In this document: positions 34,401 to 42,629 of the stretch, piece after piece
Layout of the letters: every line of letters starts with the position of its first letter
Numbering within the stretch: position 1 is the stretch's first letter
Source of the DNA: AWTP1-13 sp963840075
GTDB taxonomy: Bacteria > Pseudomonadota > Alphaproteobacteria > Rhizobiales > Hyphomicrobiaceae
Assembly: GCA_963840075.1 (NCBI GenBank)
Contig: CAWIXS010000017.1
Coordinates: 248,001-312,000 of the forward strand
DNA: 64,000 bases
Direction of reading: 5' to 3'
Translations under genes and position numbers: made by a program
Notes under the pieces: generated by a model
Databases searched by the model: none
What the model was told of the DNA's origin: nothing
What the model saw: only the letters and a program-made list of their open reading frames with translations

Positions 34401-34970
34401 ACCTACAAGCTGCGCTGGCCCGGCAGCGACCATTCCCTCTACATCACCATCAACGACATCGAGCGCGACGGTCATGCCGAAGGCGTGTCTTCGACACATC
34501 ATGCCGGAGGCGTGTCTTCGACACGACGTCGTCCGTTCGAGGTGTTCATCAATTCCAAGAACCTCGAGCACTACGCCTGGACGGTGGCCCTCACCCGCAT
34601 GATCAGCGCCATCTTCCGGCGCGGCGGCGACGTGACCTTCGTGGTCGAGGAGCTGAAGGCGATCTTCGATCCCCAGGGCGGACAATGGATGGGGGGCCGC
34701 TACGTGCCGAGCCTGATCGCCGCCATCGGCGAGGTGATCGAGGGCCACATGATCCGCACGGGTTTTCTCACGCTTGCGGGCGCCGACAGCCGGGAGGCTG
34801 GCGCCGAGCGGCGGGCGCTGGCCGGAGGCGGCAATGCGCGCCCCGGCGAGGAAGCTCCCGAGCGCCCCGTGGCCGGCGGGCGCCCCTGCCCGCGCTGCGG
34901 CGCCAGCGCGCTCTACCGGCGCGAGGGATGCTGGGTGTGCGACGCCTGCGGCTACTCCAGGTGCAGCTGA
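31401..34970 (+). CDS. nrdJ: Adenosylcobalamin-dependent (class II) ribonucleotide reductase with an intein
   Basis: Precursor of 1189 codons; about 816 residues remain after removal of the intein. It reduces ribonucleotides to deoxyribonucleotides using B12. Extein motifs: LFNCFVMGRIEDDL, MQQGGGIGHDFSTLRPQGAP, CGEQPLPPYGACLLGSINL (catalytic thiyl cysteine first), TSIAPTGTISLLAGNVSSGV and a C-terminal zinc-ribbon-like CPRCGASALYRREGCWVC with a final CGYSRC redox region. Start is TTG 31401 or GTG 31428. About 20 residues after NDIERDG come from two 27-base tandem units not expected in the family. Everything needed for the enzyme looks intact. Confidence 0.93.
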   Translation: MQPLPGSPRVPAQPISLPRISQQIWDAKYRLKTADGIPADRTLADTWRRVAEAIAAAEPPAERDRWAAEFADAMGDLAFLPAGRILAGAGSGRAVTLFNCFVMGRIEDDLASIFDNVKEAALTMQQGGGIGHDFSTLRPQGAPVRSIGADASGPVSFMDVWDAMCRTIMSAGARRGAMMATLRCDHPDIETFIDAKADPARLRNFNLSVLVTDAFIAAVRKGEPWPLVFEGKAWRTVDARALWDRLMRATYDYAEPGVVFIDRINARNNLAYCETISATNPCVPGDTWVHTANGPRQAKDLAGKPFVARVAGSDHASAARGFFSTGHKPVLRLETAEGYTLRVTADHRVKRSTRSSHSGGSEWCRAGDLAIGDMVVLNDHRASPTWRGRLTREEGYLLGLLVGDGSLETDKAIISVWQPAAAVGCGKPPGTRSVMDEALRAALSLPHRSDFVGWMEIKGRNEHRLSLAALKTLAEDLGMRPGDKAITPLLEQTSSDFHRGFLRGFFDADGSVQGSQPKGVSVRLAQSDLPRLRAVQRMLLRLGIASTLYRTRRLGGTSRLPDGRGGRADYPAQPNHELVVSGENLAQFSDLVGFADHDKAHRLSIALASYKGALNRERFAARITAIVEDGTEDVFDAQIPGVNAFDANGFLAHNCGEQPLPPYGACLLGSINLARLIEAPFTPEARLDEARLASLTAMAVRFLDNAIDVSNYPLAAQRQEAQAKRRIGLGVTGLADALILLGVRYGTPQAAALARRWMAAVERAAYLASAELAAEKGAFPLYDREPFLAAANVARLPEEVRGAIARNGIRNGLLTSIAPTGTISLLAGNVSSGVEPVFDFRYDRRVLERDGSSRIESVEDHAHALYRAMFGTSAPLTDAFVTAEELTPREHLKMQAALQAHVDSSISKTINCPADSSFEAFKDVYLEAYDLGLKGCTTYRPNAVTGAVLSRSPAASEAAPGAAGAATPLVPAPGLPELERHGDVVFMTRPLERAARLEGATYKLRWPGSDHSLYITINDIERDGHAEGVSSTHHAGGVSSTRRRPFEVFINSKNLEHYAWTVALTRMISAIFRRGGDVTFVVEELKAIFDPQGGQWMGGRYVPSLIAAIGEVIEGHMIRTGFLTLAGADSREAGAERRALAGGGNARPGEEAPERPVAGGRPCPRCGASALYRREGCWVCDACGYSRCS
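32244..33362 (+). other. Intein with LAGLIDADG homing endonuclease, in nrdJ
   Basis: A 373-residue in-frame insertion between TNP and CGEQPLPP. It starts with Cys (CVPGDTWVHT, block A), has the block B YTLRVTADHRV, two LAGLIDADG-type helices (YLLGLLVGDGSL and FLRGFFDADGSV), and ends with the splice block VNAFDANGFLAHN followed by the extein cysteine. All residues for self-splicing (Cys1, block B Thr/His, penultimate His, terminal Asn, Cys+1) are present. The +1 cysteine is the reductase's catalytic thiyl cysteine, so the enzyme is inactive until splicing. The intein's base composition is lower in GC than the exteins. Confidence 0.93.
34472..34524. repeat. Two in-frame 27-bp tandem units within nrdJ
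   Basis: TCATGCCGAAGGCGTGTCTT then CGACAC, repeated with one change (GAAGG to GGAGG) at a period of 27 bases. Each unit contains a GTGTC-TTC-GACAC hairpin. It adds HAEGVSSTHHAGGVSSTRR to a surface loop before RPFEVFINSKN. Confidence 0.75.
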
Positions 34971-35211
34971 CGCCTCCCCGGGCGCGCCTGTCGCTGCCGC
35001 GTAGGCAAGCGCTTAACCAATATTGGGTTTTCTATCGAAAGAACCGGGAGTGCATCGGCAGGTTGCCTGCGCCCGCAACGGCGGCGTTTTGCACCCGCCG
35101 CAGGCCCGCCCTGCAGCAGCAACGCCTTGAAACGACGGCCATGCAGCCATATTTCGGCTGGAAATCGCCGATACCAGCCCGCTCGACGCAACTTCGATCC
35201 GACCCGCAGCC

Positions 35212-35625
35212 ATGGCCGCCCGCATCGTCAGACCTGCCCCGCTCCAGGCGGCCGCCCCGGCGCCCGTCTCCCTGGGCCTGCCCGAGGAGGTACCGGCACG
35301 CCGGCAGGTTTGGCGCGGCGCCTCCGGCAAGGGCTACGCCCACAGCGTCTACAGCCTGATCGCCTGCCCGCCGTTGCCCGCGGCCAGCTACGTCCTGGTG
35401 CGGCGCGACCGGCACGGCCGGCGCACGGCGCTGCGCGTCCACCTCGGCCAGAGCGACGCACCGACCCTCAACCTGGCGCACGTGCGCAGGCGCGGCGCAC
35501 AGCTCGGCGCCAACGAGGTGCACGTCCACTTCCAGGCCGCCTCTGAGGACGAGCGCCGGCTCGTCGCCTGCGACCTGCGTGCCGGCCTGTTCGGCACCCT
35601 GAGCGCCGAGCCGGAAGGCACCTGA
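35212..35625 (+). CDS. Conserved hypothetical protein
   Basis: A 137-aa soluble protein. After an Ala/Pro-rich start it has VWRGASGKGYAHSVYSLIAC, then strands SYVLVRRDRHGRRTALRVHLG and RGAQLGANEVHVHFQA. The ordered strand-helix pattern and codon use indicate a real gene. I recognise the overall pattern as a protein common in Hyphomicrobiales but without a named function. It stands alone between nrdJ and a decayed region. No strong ribosome site was seen. Confidence 0.65.
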   Translation: MAARIVRPAPLQAAAPAPVSLGLPEEVPARRQVWRGASGKGYAHSVYSLIACPPLPAASYVLVRRDRHGRRTALRVHLGQSDAPTLNLAHVRRRGAQLGANEVHVHFQAASEDERRLVACDLRAGLFGTLSAEPEGT

Positions 35626-35872
35626 TCGGAGCGCCGCGGGGGAGGACGCGCCAGGAAGGGAACGCCGCAGGACAGCCGAAGAGCGCCGCTGCGAGAAGAC
35701 TGGCGCTGCGAGCGGACACGGTCGAGGACACGTGTGAGAGTGCACACGGGGGGACCGGCGCTCGCGAGCGCGGGGCCACCCGCAGGCCGCGCGCCTCGAC
35801 GCTGCGGGCAGCCGCACAGTCCAGCCACGCTGGACAAGTCACCCCGGGGGGCAGCGCAGGAGACGACGCCAC
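35626..35872. other. Decayed non-coding stretch
   Basis: About 250 GC-rich bases with no supported gene; it precedes the truncated glyoxalase fragment and probably contains its eroded 5' end. Confidence 0.4.
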
Positions 35873-36190
35873 GGCAAGGCCGAGCGCAACCGCGACTTCT
35901 ACGCCCGCATCCTGGGCCTGGGCTTCGTCAAGCGCACCGTCAACTTCGACGATCCTGGACCTATCACCTCTACTACGGCGACGAGGCCGGCCACCCCGGC
36001 ACCATCCTCACCTTCTTTGCCTGGGAGCATGCCGGCCCCGGCCGTGCCGGCGTCGGCCTCACGCAGACCACGAGCCTCGCCGTCCCCGCCCAGTCGATCG
36101 GCTACTGGACCCAGCGTCTCGTCGAGACCGACGTGAAGCACGAGGCGCCCGCACGACGCTTCGGCGAACCCCTCCTCGCCTTCAGCTGTC
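35873..36190 (+). pseudogene. Glyoxalase/ring-cleaving dioxygenase (VOC) fragment
   Basis: Reads GKAERNRDFYARILGLGFVK and RTVNFDDPG, then after a one-base loss near 35962 TYHLYYGDEAGHPGTILTFF, AWEHAGPGRAGVGLTQTT and GYWTQRLVETDVKHEAPARR. This is residues of roughly 12-115 of VOC-superfamily ring-cleaving dioxygenase-like proteins that are normally about 310 aa. The start is lost, and the sequence jumps directly into an esterase gene after LLAFS. Thus it carries a deletion of about 200 codons as well as the frameshift. Confidence 0.75.
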
Positions 36191-36199
36191 CCGCGCCGA

Positions 36200-36786
36200 G
36201 GCCGCCGTGATCAGCTGCACGGCGGCGGCGCGACGGCCGAGGACATCCTGTCGCTCGCCGACGTGCTGGCCTATCCGGACCTGCACTGTCTGGCCCCGCA
36301 GGCGCCGGGCGGCAGCTGGTACCCCTACTCGTTCCTGGCGCCGCTCGAGCACAACGAGCCCGCTCTGTCGCGCGCGCTCGCCACGCATGCCGCCCTCACC
36401 GACGGCCTTGCCGGCAGGGCTTCGCGCCCGAGCGCACGGTGCTCCTCGGGTTCTCGCAGGGCGGCTGTCTCGGCCTCGAGTACGCCGCCCGCAACGCACG
36501 GCCGGGCGCCGTGATCGGCCGGAGCGCGGGCCTGATCGGCCCCGAGGGCACGCCGAGGGACTATGGCGGCTCCCTGTCGGGCACCCCGGTATTCCTCGGC
36601 TGCAGCGACGTGGACTCCCACATCCCGCTCGCCCGCGTCGAGGAGACGGCCCGCGTGCTGCAGAGCCTCGGCGCCGAGGTCACCAAGCGCATCTATCCCG
36701 GCATGGGCCATACCAGCGTCGACGACGAGATCCGCGAGGTGCGCAAGCTCCTCGCCCGGATCGGGCCGCGCGCCGCGCCTCGATAG
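36200..36786 (+). pseudogene. Phospholipase/carboxylesterase (alpha/beta hydrolase), broken
   Basis: LHGGGATAEDILSLADVLAY with LHCLAPQAPGGSWYPYSFL, then after a missing G near 36418 the frame continues GFAPERTVLLGFSQGGCLGL (Ser nucleophile), VFLGCSDVDSHIPL (Asp) and IYPGMGHTSVDDEI (His). The catalytic triad residues remain but the start is deleted by the fusion to the VOC fragment and the frame is shifted once. In relatives, this esterase directly follows the VOC gene, so one deletion removed the junction. Confidence 0.75.
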
Positions 36787-36853
36787 ACGCGAGGACGAGC
36801 GCGTCGCGCGACCCTGGCGCCGTTGCGGTCCGCCTATGCCCACTGCCCACTGC

Positions 36854-37462
36854 CTACTTGATGAGCCCCTCCGCCTTCATGGCCGCCTGCACGGTCGGCC
36901 TCGCACCGATGCGCTTGCGGAAGGCCAGAACGTTGGGGTTCGGCGCGAGATCGACGCCCACCCCCGCCGCCCAGTTGGAGATCACGAACAGGTAGGCGTC
37001 GGCGACCGAGAAATCCTTGCCCAAGAGATACTCGTTGCCGGCGAGGTGCTTGTCGACGTGGGCGAAGCGCGTGGCAAGGCGCTCGCGGAAGATCGCCTTG
37101 GCCGCCTCCGGCATCGCCGGGTTGAACAGCGGCGAGAACCCTTTGTGCAGCTCGGTGGAGATGAAGTTCAGCCACCGCTGCAGCTCAGTGCGCTCGGGCG
37201 TGCCGGCGGGCGGCGCGAGCTTCCGCTCCGGCACCCGGTCGGCGATCCACTGTACGATCGCCGGTCCCTCCGTCAGCCTGGTGCCGTCGTCGCGCTCCAG
37301 CACCGGCACGTAGCCCAGCGGGTTCACCTCGCGGAAGTCGCCGCCGCCCTCCATGATCTTGGTCTTGGTATCGGTCTTGACCTTGTCGAAGGCGAGGCCG
37401 GCCTCGTTGAGCACGATGTGGGGCGAGAGCGAGCAGGCGCCGGGCGCGTAGTAGAGCTTCAT
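36854..37462 (-). CDS. Glutathione S-transferase
   Basis: A 202-aa cytosolic GST close to the bacterial beta class. The thioredoxin-like N-terminal domain has MKLYYAPGACSLSPHIVLNE (with the active-site Cys at residue 10), GYVPVLERDDG (cis-proline) and LTEGPAIVQWIAD. The helical C-terminal domain has LLGKDFSVADAYLFVISNW. It conjugates or binds glutathione; substrates unknown. It is divergent from fabI with a 405-base gap. Confidence 0.93.
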   Translation of the reverse strand: MKLYYAPGACSLSPHIVLNEAGLAFDKVKTDTKTKIMEGGGDFREVNPLGYVPVLERDDGTRLTEGPAIVQWIADRVPERKLAPPAGTPERTELQRWLNFISTELHKGFSPLFNPAMPEAAKAIFRERLATRFAHVDKHLAGNEYLLGKDFSVADAYLFVISNWAAGVGVDLAPNPNVLAFRKRIGARPTVQAAMKAEGLIK

Positions 37463-37867
37463 GGCGTGTCTCCATTGCTGCGCGGAAGGCTGAGAGGGAT
37501 GAACGGCGCGCAGTGTGCATGCAATCACAAGTGAATTCCGCTGACATTCGAGTGATACGAGCAGCCAGCTGACACCGATTGGCAGCATTGGGGCCCGGCC
37601 CGTCGCGGGCACGCCAGCGCGATGTGCCCAGCAACCCCTCGCGGCCGGGCGGGATGGCTCGCGACGCGGATCTGCCGGGCATGGCGGAGTGGTCCTGGAG
37701 AAGCCGCCGCGCCCGGCCAAGCACAGGCTGAGCACCTGTTGCGGCTGCTGACCAAGGTTGCACCGGCCGGCATGAGCCCGGCTGGACCGCCAAATCCGAT
37801 GGTGTAGGATGCGGCGGCACCCGGCTGATGCGCCGGAACGACGGATAGTTTCAGGAGGGGCAGGGAC
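37463..37867. other. Divergent intergenic region upstream of GST and fabI
   Basis: About 405 bases with no supported gene. Directly before fabI there is a strong AGGAGGGG ribosome site. The region must carry both promoters, but I could not assign boxes with confidence. Confidence 0.45.
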
Positions 37868-38734
37868 ATGAGCGCACCCGCCGCGGCTTTCGAGGTGCCA
37901 GCCGGCACCCTGATGAGGGGCAAGAACGGCCTCGTCATGGGGGTCGCCAACAACCGGTCGATCGCCTGGGGCATCGCCAAGGCGGTGGCGGCGCAGGGCG
38001 CAACCTTGGCCTTCACCTATCAGGGCGACGCCTTGAAGAAGCGGGTCGAGCCCCTGGCGGGCGAGGTGGGCTCCAAGCTGGTCCTGCCCTGCGACGTGAC
38101 CGACACGGGCTCCATCGACGCGGTGTTCGCCGAGCTGGCCCGCCAGTGGGACAAGCTCGACTTCCTGGTGCACGCGATCGCCTTCTCCGACAAGGCCGAG
38201 CTCGACGGCCGCTACGTCGACACCACGGAGGCGAACTTCACCCGCACCATGCTGATCTCCTGCTACTCGTTCACCGCGCTCGCCCAGCGCGCCGAGAAGC
38301 TGATGCGGCCGGGCGGCTCGCTCCTCACGCTCACCTACTACGGCGCCGAGAAGGTCATGCCCCATTACAACGTGATGGGCGTCGCCAAGGCGGCGCTGGA
38401 GGCGAGCGTGCGCTATCTGGCCGCCGACCTCGGCAGGGGCGGCCTGCGCGTCAACGCCATCTCGGCGGGGCCCATCAAGACGCTGGCGGCCTCCGGCATT
38501 GCCGACTTCCGCTATATCCTGAAGTGGAACGAGTACAACTCGGCGCTGCGGCGCACCGTGACCATCGAGGAGGTGGGCGCGGCCGGGCTCTATCTCCTCT
38601 CCGACCTGGCCCGCGGCGTCACCGGCGAGGTGCACCACGTGGACGCCGGCTACCACGTCCAGGGCATGAAGAACGAGGACGCGCCCGACATCTCCGTGAT
38701 GAAGGACACCAACGGGAAGGACGGCAACGGTTAG
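37868..38734 (+). CDS. fabI: Enoyl-[acyl-carrier-protein] reductase (NADH)
   Basis: A 288-aa enzyme reducing enoyl-ACP in fatty acid elongation. It is a divergent short-chain dehydrogenase: VMGVANNRSIAWGIAKAVA (nucleotide site), HAIAFSDKAEL, and the active-site pattern YYGAEKVMPHYNVMGVAKAA (Tyr-x6-Lys). NAISAGPIKTLAASGI is the substrate loop. A start with about 16 extra residues precedes the usual LMRGKNGLVMG. Alphaproteobacteria often carry two fabI genes; only this one is in the window. Confidence 0.95.
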   Translation: MSAPAAAFEVPAGTLMRGKNGLVMGVANNRSIAWGIAKAVAAQGATLAFTYQGDALKKRVEPLAGEVGSKLVLPCDVTDTGSIDAVFAELARQWDKLDFLVHAIAFSDKAELDGRYVDTTEANFTRTMLISCYSFTALAQRAEKLMRPGGSLLTLTYYGAEKVMPHYNVMGVAKAALEASVRYLAADLGRGGLRVNAISAGPIKTLAASGIADFRYILKWNEYNSALRRTVTIEEVGAAGLYLLSDLARGVTGEVHHVDAGYHVQGMKNEDAPDISVMKDTNGKDGNG

Positions 38735-38773
38735 CTCCAGGCAGCACCGCTTCGCCTGCCGAGGTTGTCGCTT

Positions 38774-38869
38774 CTAGGGGGCGTAGAGACGCAGGACGCC
38801 GAAGATCAGGGCGCCAAGGACGACCGCGGCGGCGATCAGCGTCAGGGCGACGAGCTGGGAGCGGGTCAC
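38774..38869 (-). CDS. 31-aa single-span membrane peptide coupled to the TRAP permease
   Basis: Starts with GTG overlapping the TRAP permease stop as GTGA, then MTRSQLVALTLIAAAVVLGA and IFGVLRLYAP before the stop. It is one hydrophobic helix with a basic start. The 4-base overlap is the mark of translational coupling, so it is probably made with the permease and may be a small accessory subunit. Such a peptide is easy to miss in automatic annotation. No family is recognised. Confidence 0.6.
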   Translation of the reverse strand: MTRSQLVALTLIAAAVVLGALIFGVLRLYAP

Positions 38870-40752
38870 GGCGACGCGCCTCCCGCCGCCGCGGGCCGTG
38901 GCGCCCAGACCTTCTGCATCAGGAGCACGCCCCCGAGCACGGCCAAGCCGACGATGTCCGTGACGGCGTTGGGGTCGATGAGCAGCAGCGCGGCGGCAAA
39001 CAGCAGCAACCGCTCGAACCAGGTCGCCATGCGCAGGAAATAGCCCTCCATGCTGGCTGCCAGCGCCACCACGCCGATCGACCCGGTCACCACCGCACGC
39101 AGGATCTCGTGCCACTCCCCCGCGAACAGCAGGGCCGGGTTGTAGACGAAGAAGTAGGGGACGATGAAACCCGCGGCGGCGAACTTCATCGCCTGCACGC
39201 CGGAGCGCCACAGGCCGGCTCCGCCGATCGATGCGGCGGCGTAGACAGCGAGCGCCACCGGCGGCGTCACCGCCGACAGGCACGAGAAGTAGAACGCGAA
39301 CATGTGCGCCGCCATCGGCGGCACGCCAAGCTTCACGACGGCCGGGACCAGCAGCGCGGCCTGCATGATGTAGGCGGGCGTGGTCGGCATCCCCATACCC
39401 AGGATGATGCCGGCCAGCATGGTGATGAACAGCGCCAGCAGCAGCGAGCCGTAGGTGAGCTCGACGAGGAAGGCCGTGAACCGAAGGGCCAGGCCGGACT
39501 GCAGCACGATGCCGATGACGATCCCCGCGGATGCGCACGCCATCGCCACCGGCACCGTGTGCGCCGCCCCGTCGCGCAGGGCTTCCAGGCAGGTGCGCCA
39601 GCGCAGCCCGGTCGCGGGGCGCAGCCAGGAAATGAGAACGAGCCCAGCCGTGGCGATGACGGCGGCGTAGGTCGGCGTGAAGCCGTTGAGCAGCAGGGCC
39701 AGCAGCACGATCACCGGCAGGAACAGGTGCCCCTGGCGCAGGATGATGTGGCCGAGGATGGGCAGCTCCTCGCGCGGCAGGCCTTTGAGGCCCGAGCGCA
39801 CCGCATTGAAGTGAATCGCCGCGAACAGCGCCCCGTAGTAGAACAGCGCAGGGATCGCCGCCGCGATCATCACCTGCGTGTAGCTCACACCCAGGAACTC
39901 GGCCATCACGAAGGCGGCGGCCCCCATGATCGGCGGCATGATCTGCCCGCCGGTGGAGGCCACCGCCTCGATGGCCGCGGCCGCCTCGGGCTTGAACCCC
40001 GTCTTCTTCATCATCGGGATGGTGAGCCAGCCGTCGACCATGACGTTGGCGACGGCCGAGCCGGAGATGGTGCCGAACAGGCTCGAGGAGACGACCGCCA
40101 CCTTGCCCGGCCCGCCGCGCGCGCCGCCGGCGATGGCGTTGGCGAAGCCCATGAAGAACTGCCCGGCGCCGGACTTCTCCAGGAACGTGCCGAAGATGAT
40201 GAAAAGGATGACGTAGGTGCCGGCCACCGACATCGGCACGCCGAAGATGCCCTCGGTGGTGAACCAGGTCTGGTCGACGGTGAGCTCGACGCTGAGGCCC
40301 CGGTGGTAGAGCCAGCCGGGAAGCCAGGGCCCGGCGAAGCCGTAGACGAGGAAGCAGATCGCCACGATCGGCAGTGCCGCGCCGATGGTGCGCCGGGTCG
40401 CCTCCAGCACCAGCACGATGCCGGTGATGCCCACCACCATGTCCATCGGACTCAGCGGGTGCGCCGTCGGGAACCGGTTCACCACGTAGCCGTAGTTGAC
40501 GAACATGTAGCCCACGCACGCCAGCGAGACGGCCGCCAGGACGAGATCGGCCCACAGCACGCGATCGGCTGTCGCCGCCTTGCGGAGCGGCCACAGCATG
40601 AACGAGAGCACCAGGCTGAAGGCCAGCGTAATGAAGAGCAGCGCCTGCTGATCGGGTGCGGACGTGGTCACCCTGGCGTAGACGTGGAAGACGGACATGG
40701 CGACCGCCACCACGCCGACGACCAGGCCCGCGTAGCCGGCGAGCTTGCGCAC
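38866..40752 (-). CDS. TRAP transporter permease, fused small and large subunits
   Basis: A 628-aa inner-membrane protein with about 17 hydrophobic segments: an N-terminal four-helix DctQ-like part (residues 1-130) and a DctM-like part with VILFIIFGTFLEKSGAGQFF, SSSLFGTISGSAVANVM, ASTGGQIMPPIMGAAAFVM and MLAGIILGMGMPTTPAYI. Fused permeases of this type work with TAXI receptors and use a sodium or proton gradient to import organic acids. The receptor gene lies 10 bases upstream. Confidence 0.94.
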   Translation of the reverse strand: MRKLAGYAGLVVGVVAVAMSVFHVYARVTTSAPDQQALLFITLAFSLVLSFMLWPLRKAATADRVLWADLVLAAVSLACVGYMFVNYGYVVNRFPTAHPLSPMDMVVGITGIVLVLEATRRTIGAALPIVAICFLVYGFAGPWLPGWLYHRGLSVELTVDQTWFTTEGIFGVPMSVAGTYVILFIIFGTFLEKSGAGQFFMGFANAIAGGARGGPGKVAVVSSSLFGTISGSAVANVMVDGWLTIPMMKKTGFKPEAAAAIEAVASTGGQIMPPIMGAAAFVMAEFLGVSYTQVMIAAAIPALFYYGALFAAIHFNAVRSGLKGLPREELPILGHIILRQGHLFLPVIVLLALLLNGFTPTYAAVIATAGLVLISWLRPATGLRWRTCLEALRDGAAHTVPVAMACASAGIVIGIVLQSGLALRFTAFLVELTYGSLLLALFITMLAGIILGMGMPTTPAYIMQAALLVPAVVKLGVPPMAAHMFAFYFSCLSAVTPPVALAVYAAASIGGAGLWRSGVQAMKFAAAGFIVPYFFVYNPALLFAGEWHEILRAVVTGSIGVVALAASMEGYFLRMATWFERLLLFAAALLLIDPNAVTDIVGLAVLGGVLLMQKVWAPRPAAAGGASP

Positions 40753-40762
40753 GGCGGGCTCC

Positions 40763-41746
40763 CTACTTCTTGAGCAGCCCGGCTTCGCGGTAGTACTTCT
40801 CGGCGCCCGGGTGGTAGGGCATGTCGAAGCTCTGGGCCATATCCTCGGCCGTCACGCCCTTCATGACGGCAGCGACATTGGCGAATTCCTGCCGCCCTTC
40901 CACGATGGCCTTGGTGACCTTGTAGATCACCTCGGCAGAGGTCTTGGACGACGCGATCAGCACCGTGGGCGACTGAAAGGTCTGTATCTCCTCCGCAACG
41001 CCCTGCTCCTTGTAGACGCCGGCCTTGATGACGTGGCGCACGAGACCCGGATTGAGCTTGCGCAGGGCGGCGAGCTCGGCGTCGCTGACCGAAAGCACGC
41101 GCACGGGCATGGCCGAGCCGAGGTCGAGGATGAAGGAGGCCGGCACCACCGTGAACCATCCCGCCGCCATCGCCTGCCGGTTCTTGATGGCCTCGGCGTT
41201 GGACGACACCGGCCCGTAGCTCTTCGGCCCGAGGTCGCCCAGCGTCATGCCGTTGACCTTGAGCACGTACTCCCAGCCCGCGGCGAGGCTGGTGTTGCCG
41301 CGCGCCGGCAGGGCCACCGCGTGCCCCTTCAGGTCCTTGATGGACTTGATGGTGCTGCTGGCAGGAACCACCAGCTGCCACACGTTCGGATAGAAGTTGG
41401 CGACGAAGAGCGCCTTGTCGGTCTTCTTGCCGTCGAACTGGCCGGTACCGGCGCGCGCGTCCGCCATCACGGTCGTCATCGACCAGGCGATGTCGGTCTT
41501 GTCGCTGCGGATCTTCTCCATGTTGACGAGCGCGGCGCCCGGCTCGACCTGCACGTTGAGATCGGGAAAGCGCTTGTTGATGACCTGCGAGGCGGCGGCG
41601 GCCATCGGCGTCCAGCTGCCGCCGGTCGGACCGGCGGTGAAGATCACGTCGGTCTTCTGCTGGGCATGGGCAAGCCCCGCGCCAGCAAGGGTGAGTGCCG
41701 CAAAGATGAAAAAGGGCGCGCGGCGCAGCGGCCTGCGGATGGGCAT
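40763..41746 (-). CDS. TAXI-family TRAP transporter solute receptor
   Basis: A 327-aa periplasmic binding protein. A signal peptide (to LAHAQ) is followed by VIFTAGPTGGSWTPMAAAAS, the typical TAXI start, and by VNMEKIRSDKTDIAWSMT, LPARGNTSLAAGWEYVLK and SFDMPYHPGAEKYYREAGL. The ligand is unknown; characterised relatives bind glutamate or other organic acids. The start at 41746 is chosen because it opens the signal peptide (MPIRRPLRRAPFFIFAAL). It is first in the receptor-permease-peptide unit. Confidence 0.92.
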   Translation of the reverse strand: MPIRRPLRRAPFFIFAALTLAGAGLAHAQQKTDVIFTAGPTGGSWTPMAAAASQVINKRFPDLNVQVEPGAALVNMEKIRSDKTDIAWSMTTVMADARAGTGQFDGKKTDKALFVANFYPNVWQLVVPASSTIKSIKDLKGHAVALPARGNTSLAAGWEYVLKVNGMTLGDLGPKSYGPVSSNAEAIKNRQAMAAGWFTVVPASFILDLGSAMPVRVLSVSDAELAALRKLNPGLVRHVIKAGVYKEQGVAEEIQTFQSPTVLIASSKTSAEVIYKVTKAIVEGRQEFANVAAVMKGVTAEDMAQSFDMPYHPGAEKYYREAGLLKK

Positions 41747-41897
41747 TCGGACCTCCCGTTCAACGGTGCAGGAGTTCTTTTTTTGGCCCTTGTGGACTGC
41801 AGCGGCTTTCGGCGCTGCGAGGCATGCCACATCGGGCAACGACCCTTCCTGCTTGCCGCACAGGGTACTCATTTACTGGCGCAGCTGTCCAGCGACA

Positions 41898-42629
41898 CTA
41901 GTTTGCTTTGCTGCCGCCGCGGGTGAGGGGAACGAAGCGCACCGGGATGATGCGGCGGCTGGTGGTGGTGCCGTCGGCGGCCTTCTCGATCACCATGAGA
42001 TCCTGGGACATGCCGCCGACCGGGATCACCAGCCGGGCGCCGGGCTTCAGCTGCGCGAGGAGCGCCGGCGGCACATGGTCGGGTGCGGCGGTGACCATGA
42101 TGCCGTCGTAGGGGGCGTGCTGCTCCCAGCCCTGGTAGCCGTCGCCGATGCGCGTCCTCACGTTGGCGTAGCCCAGCCGCGCCAGGGTGGCCGCCGCGCG
42201 CCTGCCGAGCTCCGGCACGATCTCGACGGAATAGACCTCGCGCGCCACCAGCGACAGCACCGCGGCCTGGTAGCCGGAGCCCGTGCCGATCTCCAGCAGG
42301 CGGTCGCCCGGCTTTGCCTGCAGGAGATGCGTCATCAAGGCGACGATGTAGGGCTGGGAGATCGTCTGACTTCGGCCGATGGGGAGAGGCCGGTCGGCGT
42401 AGGCGAGGTGCGACACCGCGCCGGGAACGAACGCGTGGCGCGGCACCTTGCGCAGCGCCCCCAGCACGCGCTGGTCGAGCCCCACATCGCCGACGCCGCT
42501 CCCGACCGAGCGCGCGATCGCCTCGATCGTCTCCACCATGCGCTCGCGCTCGGCCGCGCGATCGTCCTGGGCGAGCGCCCATGTCGCGAGCAGGCCGAGG
42601 ATCGGCGCAACGAGCGCTCTGCGCAGCAT
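41898..42629 (-). CDS. pcm: Protein-L-isoaspartate O-methyltransferase, exported
   Basis: A 243-aa methyltransferase repairing isoaspartyl damage in proteins. SAM-binding motif LLEIGTGSGYQAAVLSLVA, then VYSVEIVPELGRRAAATL, and the substrate loop RPLPIGRSQTISQPYIVALM are characteristic. Unlike cytoplasmic PCM, it begins with a signal peptide (LVAPILGLLATWALAQ), implying a periplasmic or lipid-associated role, as seen in some alphaproteobacteria. Start at 42629 has a GAGGGA ribosome site. Confidence 0.88.
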   Translation of the reverse strand: MLRRALVAPILGLLATWALAQDDRAAERERMVETIEAIARSVGSGVGDVGLDQRVLGALRKVPRHAFVPGAVSHLAYADRPLPIGRSQTISQPYIVALMTHLLQAKPGDRLLEIGTGSGYQAAVLSLVAREVYSVEIVPELGRRAAATLARLGYANVRTRIGDGYQGWEQHAPYDGIMVTAAPDHVPPALLAQLKPGARLVIPVGGMSQDLMVIEKAADGTTTSRRIIPVRFVPLTRGGSKAN

